A stretch of DNA of 64,000 bases from an uncultured Bacteroidales bacterium (GTDB lineage: Bacteria; Bacteroidota; Bacteroidia; Bacteroidales; F082): the NCBI GenBank assembly GCA_946408345.1, contig CAMJRR010000005.1, forward strand, positions 1-64,000. Direction: 5' to 3'. The translations under genes and the position numbers were made by a program. Positions 7,934 to 15,707 of this stretch are shown piece after piece. The notes beneath the pieces were generated by a model. That model was not told the DNA's origin and did no database searches. It saw only the letters and a list, made by a program, of their open reading frames with translations. Positions within the stretch are counted from its first letter, which is position 1, and every line of letters begins with the position of its first letter.

Positions 7934-9334
7934 ATGAAGCACCTCAACCTCTTACTCATCGCCGCCATCCTGTTCTGCGGCAACCTTGTGACTCGAGCAC
8001 AAGACAACGGCGTCACGTTGTATTTCAGCGCCGAAGAAATGCCTGACCTCATCAAATGTCTGCCCCCGCCGCCGGATACCATCGGGACGGACTTTGCCAA
8101 CGACATCATGCGCTACATGTGGGGCAAACAGCAACGCAATGACGCGGAACGCGCAGCCCTCGTCTTTCAAGATGCCGTGTGGAACTACGACTCGCTCTTC
8201 GCCGTGTTCAAAGTGCCCTTCGGCCTCGAAATCACCAAGGAAGGCACTCCCGAGATTTATAAGTTCATGATTAACAGCCTCTCCACCATCGACCCGACAC
8301 GCGTCAAGCCGAAGGCTTTCTACCATCGCAAGCGGCCGTTTGAGCGTTTCCATGAACACATGCTCACGAGATACGAGGAAGCGGAACTGTCGGGCGAAGG
8401 CTCCTACCCCTCTGGTCATAGCCAGCGCGGCTATGCCACCGCCTTGCTGCTCTCCGAGATCAACCCCGACAATGCCGATACCATCATGGCGCGCGGTTAC
8501 ATGTACGGCGAAAGCCGTGTCATCGCAGGCGCCCACTGGCAGAGCGACGTCGACGCCAGCCGTCTCTGCGCCGCCATCGGTGTGAGCCGCCTGCACACTA
8601 GCCCGACTTTCCTCGTTCATCTTGAGAAAGCACGCAACGAGTTCCAACGGTTGACGGGTAAACTGTCGCTCACCGACGACTTCAGCCAGTTCGTGAACAT
8701 TGCAGATGTCATCCCCGACGCGATTCTGGAGATCCGCTATTACAGCACCTATAACTTTGTCGGAACGCGTGTGGACGGCTATCTGGAGCCCGTCGCACTG
8801 CTAACCCGACAGGCCGCCGACAGCCTTCGAGCAGTGAGTGATGACCTGAAAAAACAAGGCTACCGCCTGAAAATCTACGATGCCTACCGTCCACAATGCG
8901 CCGTCGACCACTTTATGCGCTGGGGTGCCGATGTCAACGACACGCTCATGAAACCCTATTTCTATCCCGAAGTGCCTCGCGACAGGCTTTTCGAACTGGG
9001 CTACATCGCCAAGAGAAGCGGCCACACACGCGGTTCCACCGTCGACCTGACCCTCTTCGACATGGCTACGGAAAAAGAAGTGGACATGGGCGGAACCTTT
9101 GACTGGTTTGGTCGCAGGAGCCATCCTGATTTTGGCGGCAATCCAAAAACCGGAAAATATAAACCCAACGACCAAATCACCGCCGAGCAGTTCCACAATC
9201 GGATGATCCTACGCGAGGCCATGATGCGCCACGGCTTCGCACCTTACGCTGAGGAATGGTGGCACTTCACCTTGAAAAACGAACCGTTCCCTGACACCTA
9301 TTTCACTTTCCCTGTCAAACAACTCAGCAAGTGA
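7934..9334 (+). CDS. Secreted fusion of PAP2-type acid phosphatase and D-Ala-D-Ala dipeptidase
   Basis: Two catalytic modules follow a signal peptide (residues 1-22). The first (about 50-235) is a class A/PAP2 phosphatase with KRPFERF (133-139), YPSGHS (158-163) and SRVIAGAHWQSD (194-205), giving the K-R-P, S-G-H and S-R-H-D motifs. The second (about 255-460) is a VanX/DdpX-type M15D dipeptidase with DAYRPQ (316-321), zinc ligands H364 and D371 in SGHTRGSTVD, catalytic E441 and ligand H444 in EEWWHF. All key residues are present in both halves. The periplasmic product could remove phosphate from one substrate and cleave D-Ala-D-Ala or other D,L-dipeptides from murein turnover. It is unlikely to be a resistance gene, since no vanHA genes are nearby. 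Confidence 0.87.
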   Translation: MKHLNLLLIAAILFCGNLVTRAQDNGVTLYFSAEEMPDLIKCLPPPPDTIGTDFANDIMRYMWGKQQRNDAERAALVFQDAVWNYDSLFAVFKVPFGLEITKEGTPEIYKFMINSLSTIDPTRVKPKAFYHRKRPFERFHEHMLTRYEEAELSGEGSYPSGHSQRGYATALLLSEINPDNADTIMARGYMYGESRVIAGAHWQSDVDASRLCAAIGVSRLHTSPTFLVHLEKARNEFQRLTGKLSLTDDFSQFVNIADVIPDAILEIRYYSTYNFVGTRVDGYLEPVALLTRQAADSLRAVSDDLKKQGYRLKIYDAYRPQCAVDHFMRWGADVNDTLMKPYFYPEVPRDRLFELGYIAKRSGHTRGSTVDLTLFDMATEKEVDMGGTFDWFGRRSHPDFGGNPKTGKYKPNDQITAEQFHNRMILREAMMRHGFAPYAEEWWHFTLKNEPFPDTYFTFPVKQLSK

Positions 9335-9346
9335 TACGCTGAAACA

Positions 9347-10189
9347 TCACTTGCCGAAGACATTTTTGAAGAACTCCACCGTGCTGGCAATGACTTGCTT
9401 GCGGCGGCGGGTGATGGTATGGTTTTCGCCTTCCACCACTTTAAGAGTGGCATGAGGACCGTAGGCCTTCAAGTATCGCTCGCTGCACCACATCGGCACG
9501 ATGCCGTCGCGGTCGCCATGGAGAAGGAGCACAGGACCTTGGTAGGCCGCCGCAGTGCCATAGATATCGAGCTGCTGTGTGGTGACGAGGTATTCACGCC
9601 CCAGCTTATACAATCCCCAACAGCGGATGTATTCCGGCGGGTCCTTAGGGTCGAAGGTCGCATTGAAGAACTTGCCACCTTGACAAGCTTCCTTGATGAC
9701 CGAACCTGGGGCAATCAGCACCACACCTGAAGGCGCTGTGCTCTCAGCAGCCAGCCGTCCCGCTGCCATCGAGGCAACGACACCACCTTGCGAGTGGCCC
9801 AGCATTCCCACGCCATTTACATAAGGCAGGCTCTGAACATAATCCCAGACGGCGCCTGCATCGTCCAACTCCTTCTCGATGGTCATGTCCTGCTTGCGGC
9901 CTTCGCTCTTGCCATGTCCTCCGAAGTCGAAGCGGATGGAGGCGATACCAGCTTCGGCAAGATCCTTTGCAAGCTGCGGCATGGGAATATAGTCCTTGCT
10001 AGAAAAGATGCCATGCATCAGAATCACCATCGGGCACTGGTCTGTTTTTGGATCAAACCCATCAGGCAAAGTAACTTTGTAGGCAATCTCGCCTTGAGGA
10101 CCTCGTATGGAGGCTTTTTGCGCTTGGCAACCCGATAGAAACACTATGCCAAGCATGGTCAGAAGTAGATAAGTAAAGAATTGTCTCAT
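9347..10189 (-). CDS. Alpha/beta-hydrolase lipoprotein (esterase, feruloyl-esterase-like)
   Basis: A 280-residue protein with a lipobox (LSGC at about 18-21), so anchored by lipid in the envelope. The triad is visible as Ser in GHSQGG, Asp in LHGDRDGIV and His in EGENHTITRR; an HG oxyanion motif lies in LMHGIFSS. The cap region and the RFDFGGHGKSEG stretch resemble cinnamoyl/feruloyl esterases of rumen and gut bacteria such as Est1E, but substrate cannot be read from sequence. Its stop lies 12 bp from the convergent stop of the phosphatase/dipeptidase fusion. Confidence 0.85.
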   Translation of the reverse strand: MRQFFTYLLLTMLGIVFLSGCQAQKASIRGPQGEIAYKVTLPDGFDPKTDQCPMVILMHGIFSSKDYIPMPQLAKDLAEAGIASIRFDFGGHGKSEGRKQDMTIEKELDDAGAVWDYVQSLPYVNGVGMLGHSQGGVVASMAAGRLAAESTAPSGVVLIAPGSVIKEACQGGKFFNATFDPKDPPEYIRCWGLYKLGREYLVTTQQLDIYGTAAAYQGPVLLLHGDRDGIVPMWCSERYLKAYGPHATLKVVEGENHTITRRRKQVIASTVEFFKNVFGK

Positions 10190-10281
10190 AAACAGATAAC
10201 GCCGTTTATTGTGCTTTATTGCATTATTTTAGAGCGTCAAGGATGGAATAATCGTACATTTGCAGCATAAAGAGCATTCTT

Positions 10282-10953
10282 ATGAAATCAAAATTGCTAT
10301 TTCAAGCCCTAACCAAATTTCTCCTTGGTGTCATCATCTTGGCTCTGCTCATCTTCTTGCCCGCAGGCTCGTTCCACTATTGGCAAGGCTGGCTGCTGAT
10401 GGGCATTTTGTTCGTCCCCATGTTCGTTGCTGGGCTGGTTATGATGGCGAAGAACCCAGAACTGCTGCAAAAACGGCTGAATGCCAAGGAACAAGAGAAG
10501 GAGCAAAAGACCGTCGTGGCATTGAGTGGGCTTCTGTTCTTTGCCGCTTTTGTCGTCGCAGGCCTCAACTGGCGCTTCCAGTGGTGCATGTTGCCGAATT
10601 GGGTCGTGTGGGTGGCCGCTGGCCTTTTCTTGGTGTGTTATCTGCTTTATGCGGAAGTCCTGCGCGAGAACACCTACCTCTCACGCACCATCGAAGTACA
10701 AGAGCATCAAAAAGTCATTGACACAGGGCTTTATGGCATCGTCCGTCACCCTATGTATATGGCCACTACCCTCCTCTTCCTGATGATGCCTTTGGTGCTG
10801 GCCTCACCGATTTCGTTTGCTATCATGCTGTTGTATATCCCTTTGATAGCCAAACGCATCCGAAACGAAGAAGCCGTGCTTGAGCAAGGGCTGGAAGGCT
10901 ACAGCGAATACAAACAACGGGTGAAATACAAAGTCTTGCCTTTTATCTGGTGA
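10282..10953 (+). CDS. Isoprenylcysteine carboxyl methyltransferase-family protein
   Basis: A 223-residue protein with about five membrane helices. The C-terminal SAM-binding signature TGLYGIVRHPMYMA and the downstream RNEEAVLEQGLEGYSEYKQRVKY are typical of ICMT-like enzymes. It is the second such gene in the window, longer than the one at 5219 and with two extra N-terminal helices. A TACATTTG at 10255-10262 is a likely -7 element. The gph-like gene starts 4 bp after the stop, giving an operon with gph and vsr. Confidence 0.87.
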   Translation: MKSKLLFQALTKFLLGVIILALLIFLPAGSFHYWQGWLLMGILFVPMFVAGLVMMAKNPELLQKRLNAKEQEKEQKTVVALSGLLFFAAFVVAGLNWRFQWCMLPNWVVWVAAGLFLVCYLLYAEVLRENTYLSRTIEVQEHQKVIDTGLYGIVRHPMYMATTLLFLMMPLVLASPISFAIMLLYIPLIAKRIRNEEAVLEQGLEGYSEYKQRVKYKVLPFIW

Positions 10954-10957
10954 AGAC

Positions 10958-11605
10958 ATGAGATACAAACTAGTGATATTCGACCTCGACGGCACGCTGC
11001 TCGACACCATCGACGACCTCAAGGAGGCCGTCAACCACGCCATGAGCTTGAGAGGTTTCCCAACCTTTACACGCGAAGAAGTCATGGCTATGGTCGGCCA
11101 TGGCGCCCGCAACCTGATGCGAAAGGCCTTACCCGATGGCCATAAGGACGACGACATGGTGGATGCCGCCTACAACGACTTCAAGGCCTACTACATTACC
11201 CATATCGATGTGCACACAAAACCTTTTTCAGGCATACACGACCTCTTGACCCAACTGCACCAAGAAGGCGTGATGTTGGCGGTCGCCTCCAACAAGTTCC
11301 AAGAGGGCACGGAGCGCCTCATCAAGGAATTCTTTCCCGAGATTCCCTTTGTAGCCGTCTTGGGTGGACGCCCCGACTTCCCACTCAAGCCCGACCCTGA
11401 AATCGTCAGTGAAGTGCTACGTAAGGCGGGCGTCGAAAAAAAGGATGCTGTCATGGTCGGCGACTCCGACACCGACATGGAGACCGCGGCTAATGGGGGT
11501 GTTATGGGCATCGCCGTGAACTGGGGGTATAGGGATATGAGTAGCGTCAAAAACTTACTGGTCGCCAATTCGGTTGAAGAGCTACACCAAAGACTCCTAT
11601 CATGA
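10958..11605 (+). CDS. HAD-family phosphoglycolate phosphatase-like hydrolase
   Basis: A 215-residue cytoplasmic phosphatase. Motif I is DLDGTLLDT (residues 8-16), the cap domain follows, motif II is in VASNK, and motif III/IV is KPDPEIV...MVGDSDTDMETA. This is the layout of Gph/PGPase enzymes that clear 2-phosphoglycolate arising from DNA repair, or related sugar phosphates. The stop overlaps the start of vsr in an ATGA, so expression is coupled. Substrate is assigned only by family similarity. Confidence 0.88.
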   Translation: MRYKLVIFDLDGTLLDTIDDLKEAVNHAMSLRGFPTFTREEVMAMVGHGARNLMRKALPDGHKDDDMVDAAYNDFKAYYITHIDVHTKPFSGIHDLLTQLHQEGVMLAVASNKFQEGTERLIKEFFPEIPFVAVLGGRPDFPLKPDPEIVSEVLRKAGVEKKDAVMVGDSDTDMETAANGGVMGIAVNWGYRDMSSVKNLLVANSVEELHQRLLS

Positions 11606-12147
11606 CCGACAAAATGACTCCCGCACAGCGGCATTACTGCATGTCGCGCATCCACGGCAAAGGCACCAAGCCCGAGCTGAAGGTAAGGCAATGGCTGTGG
11701 CGGCACGGCTACCGCTATCGCCTCAACGTGAAGAGCGTACCAGGCAAGCCCGACATTGTCATGCGGCGGTATCGTACGGCAATTTTTGTGAATGGGTGTT
11801 TCTGGCATGGACACCATGTAGAGACGCGATTAATCGCGTCTCTACCAGCAATCACCAATTCATCTTGCTGTAAGATTCCACAGACGAACCGGGAGTTTTG
11901 GGTGAACAAGATCAAAAGGAACCAGGAACGCGACCAAAAGAACTACCAAGTGCTGCACGACAATGGCTGGCAGGTCATCGTGGTGTGGGAATGCCAACTG
12001 ACGCCCAAGCGCATCGAGGAGACGATGCTCCGCATGGAGCTGTTGCTCAACGAGCATTTCTTGGCCTTACACCAACCGAAGGTGGTACCCTACGATGTTC
12101 AGGAGGCTCCTGCAGCCATGGCTGCGGAAAGCCTTACTTCAAATTAA
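11602..12147 (+). CDS. vsr: Very short patch repair endonuclease (Vsr) with an in-frame palindromic insertion
   Basis: A Vsr-family nuclease that nicks beside T:G mismatches left by deamination of 5-methylcytosine. The start MTPAQRHYCMSRIHGKGTKPE, the catalytic Asp in GKPDIVM and the metal-site NGCFWHGH and VVWEC motifs are all present. Between HGHH and KIPQTN the protein has about 20 residues where other Vsr proteins have roughly 7. The extra piece contains VETRLIASL, encoded exactly by a 28-bp perfect palindrome. A second palindrome (GCAGCCATGGCTGC, 12112-12125) encodes part of the C-terminal tail. No Dcm-like cytosine methyltransferase is in the window. The insertion lies near a zinc-binding turn, so activity is uncertain. 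The gene overlaps the convergent GH92 gene by 14 bp. Confidence 0.86.
   Translation: MTDKMTPAQRHYCMSRIHGKGTKPELKVRQWLWRHGYRYRLNVKSVPGKPDIVMRRYRTAIFVNGCFWHGHHVETRLIASLPAITNSSCCKIPQTNREFWVNKIKRNQERDQKNYQVLHDNGWQVIVVWECQLTPKRIEETMLRMELLLNEHFLALHQPKVVPYDVQEAPAAMAAESLTSN
11818..11845. repeat. 28-bp perfect palindrome inside vsr
   Basis: GTAGAGACGCGATT is followed immediately by its exact reverse complement AATCGCGTCTCTAC. The 28 bp keep the vsr reading frame open together with about a dozen flanking bases. The arms look like a dispersed palindromic element of Bacteroidota genomes, used here as coding sequence in the manner of Rickettsia palindromic elements. Confidence 0.85.
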
Positions 12148-14362
12148 ACTCCAGTGTTCCCCCATCCACGATTTGCTGATGGGTAATCTTGTAATCCTTA
12201 ATCGGCTTCCCATTCAACTTCACGCTCTTGACATGGATGCGCTCTGCCGTCTTGTTGGGGGCTGAAATCACAAAGTCATTTCCGTTTTCGAGATGCAGGG
12301 TAGCTTTTTTGAATAGAGGCGTGCCGATAACGTATTCTGCCGAACCCGCATGGAAGGGATAGAAACCAAGACTTGAGAAGATGTACCAAGCCGACATCTG
12401 GCCGCAGTCGTCGTTGCCGGCATAGCCGCAAGGCGTGGCGCGATAGAACTCGCTCCTCACCTGCTCCACCAGCTCCTGCGTGCGTTCAGGCTTGTCCGCA
12501 AAATTGTAAAGATAGACGGTATGATGACTCGGCTCATTACCGTGTGCATATTGCCCAATGAAACCACTGGCGTTGCCATTGACCTCGCCACTGGTAGCAG
12601 TGAGGCTGAAGTTCTCGTCAAGTTTCTTCAAGAAGCCTTTTGTGCCTCCAAAGAGGTCGATGAGTCCTTGCGGGTCTTGCGGCACAAACCACATATACTG
12701 CCAAGCATTACCTTCAACGAAGCAAGGTTGTTCGTACGACAAAGGATCGAAGCCTTCCATCCAGTTGCCCTTTTCGTCTTTCGGACGGAAGAAGCCTGTT
12801 TCGGGGTCGAAAAGGTTTTTGTAGAACATGCTGCGACGATAGAAACGCTCGTAGTCATCCATTTTACCAAGTTTCTTGGCCACCAACGCCACGCAAGCGT
12901 CGTCGAAAGCTTGCTCCATGGTGATGCTCACGCTCTCGTCTTGCAAGGTCTGTGGCAGGTAACCGTATTGCTCCCAAATCTCAAACGGTGAGTTGAAGTG
13001 GCTTCTTGTGCTGCTCTCGACCATGGCCTGATACGCCGCTTCCACATCGATGCCTGGAATCTCAGCCATGATAGCATCAGCCAAGACGGGAATGGCGTGG
13101 TTGCCAATCATGCAGTAGTTGTCCTGACCCCATAGGTCCCAAATGGGCAGGTAGCCATAGGTCTGATGGTGCAGCACCATATCTCTCACAAACTGCGCAG
13201 CAATGTCAGGAGCAATAAGTGTGTAAAGCGGATACGCAGCACGGAAAGTGTCCCAAAGGCTGAAAGTGCTGTGATACGTCTGTCCCGGAGGCATCTGCTT
13301 GATTTCAAAATTGGTGTCCATATAGCGACCGACCACGTCGCTCATGGTGTTGGGCTGCATCAGCACATGGTAGAGACCCGTGTAAAAGATGGTCTTCTGC
13401 TCGTCGGTGCCTTCGACATCAATACGGCTGAGCTCATGCTGCCAGGTGTCGTGTGCGGCTTTGACATAGCCGTCAAAATCCCAACTTTGGGCTTCCGCCA
13501 GCATGTTTTTCCGTGCGCCTTCATTATCCACAGGCGAGATGGCGACTTTCACAATCAATTCGTTGCCTTCTTTGGGGTCAAAACTCAAGGCTGCTCGCAA
13601 GGTGCGACCGTTGACGACATCACTATTCCCGACGTTCAGTCCGCCATTCATCAGCAGATGCTGGTTGAATGGCCTTGAAAACTCGGCGCGGAAATACACT
13701 TTACGTAGTTTAGCCCACCCGCAGACGACGCGATAACCTTCAATGGTGTGGTCGTCGACAAGACGGATTTGCGCCTGGATGATGTCGTAATAACGGCGGC
13801 CTGAGTAATAGGCATCTCCACGATAAGTCATTCTGTCGAGATCGAGGACAACATTCTGCGGCTGGCCCTCGGGGAAAGTATAGCGATGGATGCCCGTGCG
13901 CGTGGTAGCCGATAGCTCCACATTCACGCCGCTCTCCTGCAACAGCACTTGATAATACCCAGGACATGCGGACTCTTTGTCATGGCTATAATGCTGTCCG
14001 AAGTCAGCTGCCTTCAACTGCTCTGGTGTCACCGCACCACACAGGGGCATGAGGCTCACATCGATGAGGTCGGTGCAGCCCGTGCCGCTGAGGTGGGTAT
14101 GTGTGAAACCGTAGATGATGTCTTTGTTGTAGTCATAGCCAGAGCAGGGGTCCCAAGTGACCATCAGCTCGGTCTCAGGACTCAGTTGCACCATGCCTTG
14201 CGGCATCGTGGCGCCAGGAAAGGTGCTGCCACTGAGGGCACCCGTCTCGTCGGTCTGCGTGCCAATGAATGGATTCACATATTGGGTATAGTCGTTGGCG
14301 CTTTGGGCGCTGAGGAGGAGGGGCAGCAACAAGAAGGCTGCCAAAAAGGTCTTGTTCTTCAT
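12134..14362 (-). CDS. GH92-family exo-alpha-mannosidase
   Basis: A 742-residue secreted glycoside hydrolase, usual length for GH92. The signal peptide is residues 1-20 (MKNKTFLAAFLLLPLLLSAQ), which fixes the start at 14362; an open extension further upstream has no coding character. Family motifs in order are VNPFIGTQTD and TFPGATMPQGM, YGFTHTHLSGTG, FSLWDTFRAAYPL, WGQDNYCMIGNH, GNEPSHHTVYLYN (catalytic acid Glu region) and AGNDDCGQMSAWY (calcium/base region). GH92 enzymes are calcium-dependent and trim alpha-1,2/1,3/1,4/1,6 mannose from N-glycans or yeast mannan; linkage cannot be decided here. A minus-strand TACTTTTG at 14391..14384 is a likely -7 box. No SusC/SusD pair is adjacent. Confidence 0.95.
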   Translation of the reverse strand: MKNKTFLAAFLLLPLLLSAQSANDYTQYVNPFIGTQTDETGALSGSTFPGATMPQGMVQLSPETELMVTWDPCSGYDYNKDIIYGFTHTHLSGTGCTDLIDVSLMPLCGAVTPEQLKAADFGQHYSHDKESACPGYYQVLLQESGVNVELSATTRTGIHRYTFPEGQPQNVVLDLDRMTYRGDAYYSGRRYYDIIQAQIRLVDDHTIEGYRVVCGWAKLRKVYFRAEFSRPFNQHLLMNGGLNVGNSDVVNGRTLRAALSFDPKEGNELIVKVAISPVDNEGARKNMLAEAQSWDFDGYVKAAHDTWQHELSRIDVEGTDEQKTIFYTGLYHVLMQPNTMSDVVGRYMDTNFEIKQMPPGQTYHSTFSLWDTFRAAYPLYTLIAPDIAAQFVRDMVLHHQTYGYLPIWDLWGQDNYCMIGNHAIPVLADAIMAEIPGIDVEAAYQAMVESSTRSHFNSPFEIWEQYGYLPQTLQDESVSITMEQAFDDACVALVAKKLGKMDDYERFYRRSMFYKNLFDPETGFFRPKDEKGNWMEGFDPLSYEQPCFVEGNAWQYMWFVPQDPQGLIDLFGGTKGFLKKLDENFSLTATSGEVNGNASGFIGQYAHGNEPSHHTVYLYNFADKPERTQELVEQVRSEFYRATPCGYAGNDDCGQMSAWYIFSSLGFYPFHAGSAEYVIGTPLFKKATLHLENGNDFVISAPNKTAERIHVKSVKLNGKPIKDYKITHQQIVDGGTLEFNLK

Positions 14363-14469
14363 TGTTTTCCGTATTTCATGGGACAAAAGTAAAAAAAGAT
14401 GGTCTATTCTTGTAACATTTTTGTGTTTTCTATACTTATTGGGTGAAAACAACATAAATAAACGAGACA

Positions 14470-15696
14470 ATGAAACAATTACCATTATTGAAATACAACG
14501 ACCTTTGGAGGGTGATGTGTCTTGACCACAGAAATAATTTAAACGGTGTTGTGGTGGACGATGCCTCACTCGAAATCATGCTCCATATAGAGAAAACCAT
14601 GCAACGATTGGAAGTGATGGGTGATGATGAACAACGCTTTCTTTGGATAGAAATCAAAGCCCCAGCCAAAAAATACCGCGAAGAAGATGCCGATGCCAAA
14701 GGGAACTATTGGTATCAATTATGTACTGGTCACTATAAGGACTTTCACTATTTGATACTCAGCAATCGTGAGTGGCGATTTATCGATCTCAGAAGCGCTC
14801 ATCACATAGATGCCGAACGTAAGCCAGACCTTTATAGCGGCAACGTTTCAAAGGCCTTGAAGAAAATCGACATTTACATTTCTGCATTGGTCGATAGCAT
14901 TTGCGAGAATCCCGATGCATACAATGCATATATCAATGAGCATCTTCCCTACACCAAACGTGACGGAAAAATCAAACGAGCAGACCTCAACAGGATATGT
15001 CCCAGCTATAAAACCTTCAATAATCCTGAACATGTGAAAAGAGTGCTAGAAAAGCAGCATTCTATGCCCTTGTGGACAAGCAACGAGATGACTCTCAGGA
15101 AGTATATGCATATTTGGCGCATCGCCTATGAAGCATATTGTACCAAATCTAGGTTTGATCCAGAGTCAAAATCTGCCTACGAGAATGTTTCGGACGAAGA
15201 TATCTTTAGACACAATAGCAAAGGTCGCGAGATAGAAGGCTTAAATCTTGACAGCGAGGAGGATTTCTTGAAATGGGAAAGTGCCAACAGTCCTTATCAT
15301 TGCCTAGATGTGGCCTATGCCAGAGTCCATCTCTCTCCACATAAAAAAGGAGAGGGGTGGGATGACGAGGAGATTCCTGTTCCAGAAGGGCACTGGTATT
15401 TCTCCTTGTATTTCAGTGTTTATGGTTACTCACAGGACGTAATTAATATGCTCGAGGCCTTTTGCCACGCTGGAATAGGAGTGGTATGTGGTGCCACGTC
15501 TCGTTTGCTTAAGATGGTCAACGAAACAGACTATGTCAGCATCTCGTCTATTCCCAACAAGTATACCCATGATGAGGAGATTGGAAACGAAATCTCATTG
15601 CCTTACGAATGCGAAGACATCACCGCCCAACAAGTTGCCGAGGTGATTGCTGCAACAGAGTGGGTACCGCTGAAAAAAGTCAAGCCTGTCTTATAA
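14470..15696 (+). CDS. Hypothetical cytoplasmic protein
   Basis: A 408-residue soluble protein, slightly acidic and aromatic-rich, without signal peptide or membrane helices. No family was recognised. Recognisable only as pieces: an early region with GNYWYQLCTGHYKDFHYLILSN that reads as beta-strands, a middle helical region, and a C-terminal region with EGHWYFSLYFSVYGYSQDVINML. It is divergent from GH92 and its stop lies 11 bp from the convergent AlbA-type gene. Codon use looks coherent throughout, with no frame disruption, so the gene is probably functional. Confidence 0.65.
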   Translation: MKQLPLLKYNDLWRVMCLDHRNNLNGVVVDDASLEIMLHIEKTMQRLEVMGDDEQRFLWIEIKAPAKKYREEDADAKGNYWYQLCTGHYKDFHYLILSNREWRFIDLRSAHHIDAERKPDLYSGNVSKALKKIDIYISALVDSICENPDAYNAYINEHLPYTKRDGKIKRADLNRICPSYKTFNNPEHVKRVLEKQHSMPLWTSNEMTLRKYMHIWRIAYEAYCTKSRFDPESKSAYENVSDEDIFRHNSKGREIEGLNLDSEEDFLKWESANSPYHCLDVAYARVHLSPHKKGEGWDDEEIPVPEGHWYFSLYFSVYGYSQDVINMLEAFCHAGIGVVCGATSRLLKMVNETDYVSISSIPNKYTHDEEIGNEISLPYECEDITAQQVAEVIAATEWVPLKKVKPVL

Positions 15697-15707
15697 ATAC
15701 AACCTCA

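Noticed and set aside
7934..9334. Vancomycin resistance gene vanX
   Set aside because: The dipeptidase half is VanX-like, but it is secreted, fused to a phosphatase and lacks vanH/vanA neighbours, so murein recycling is more likely.
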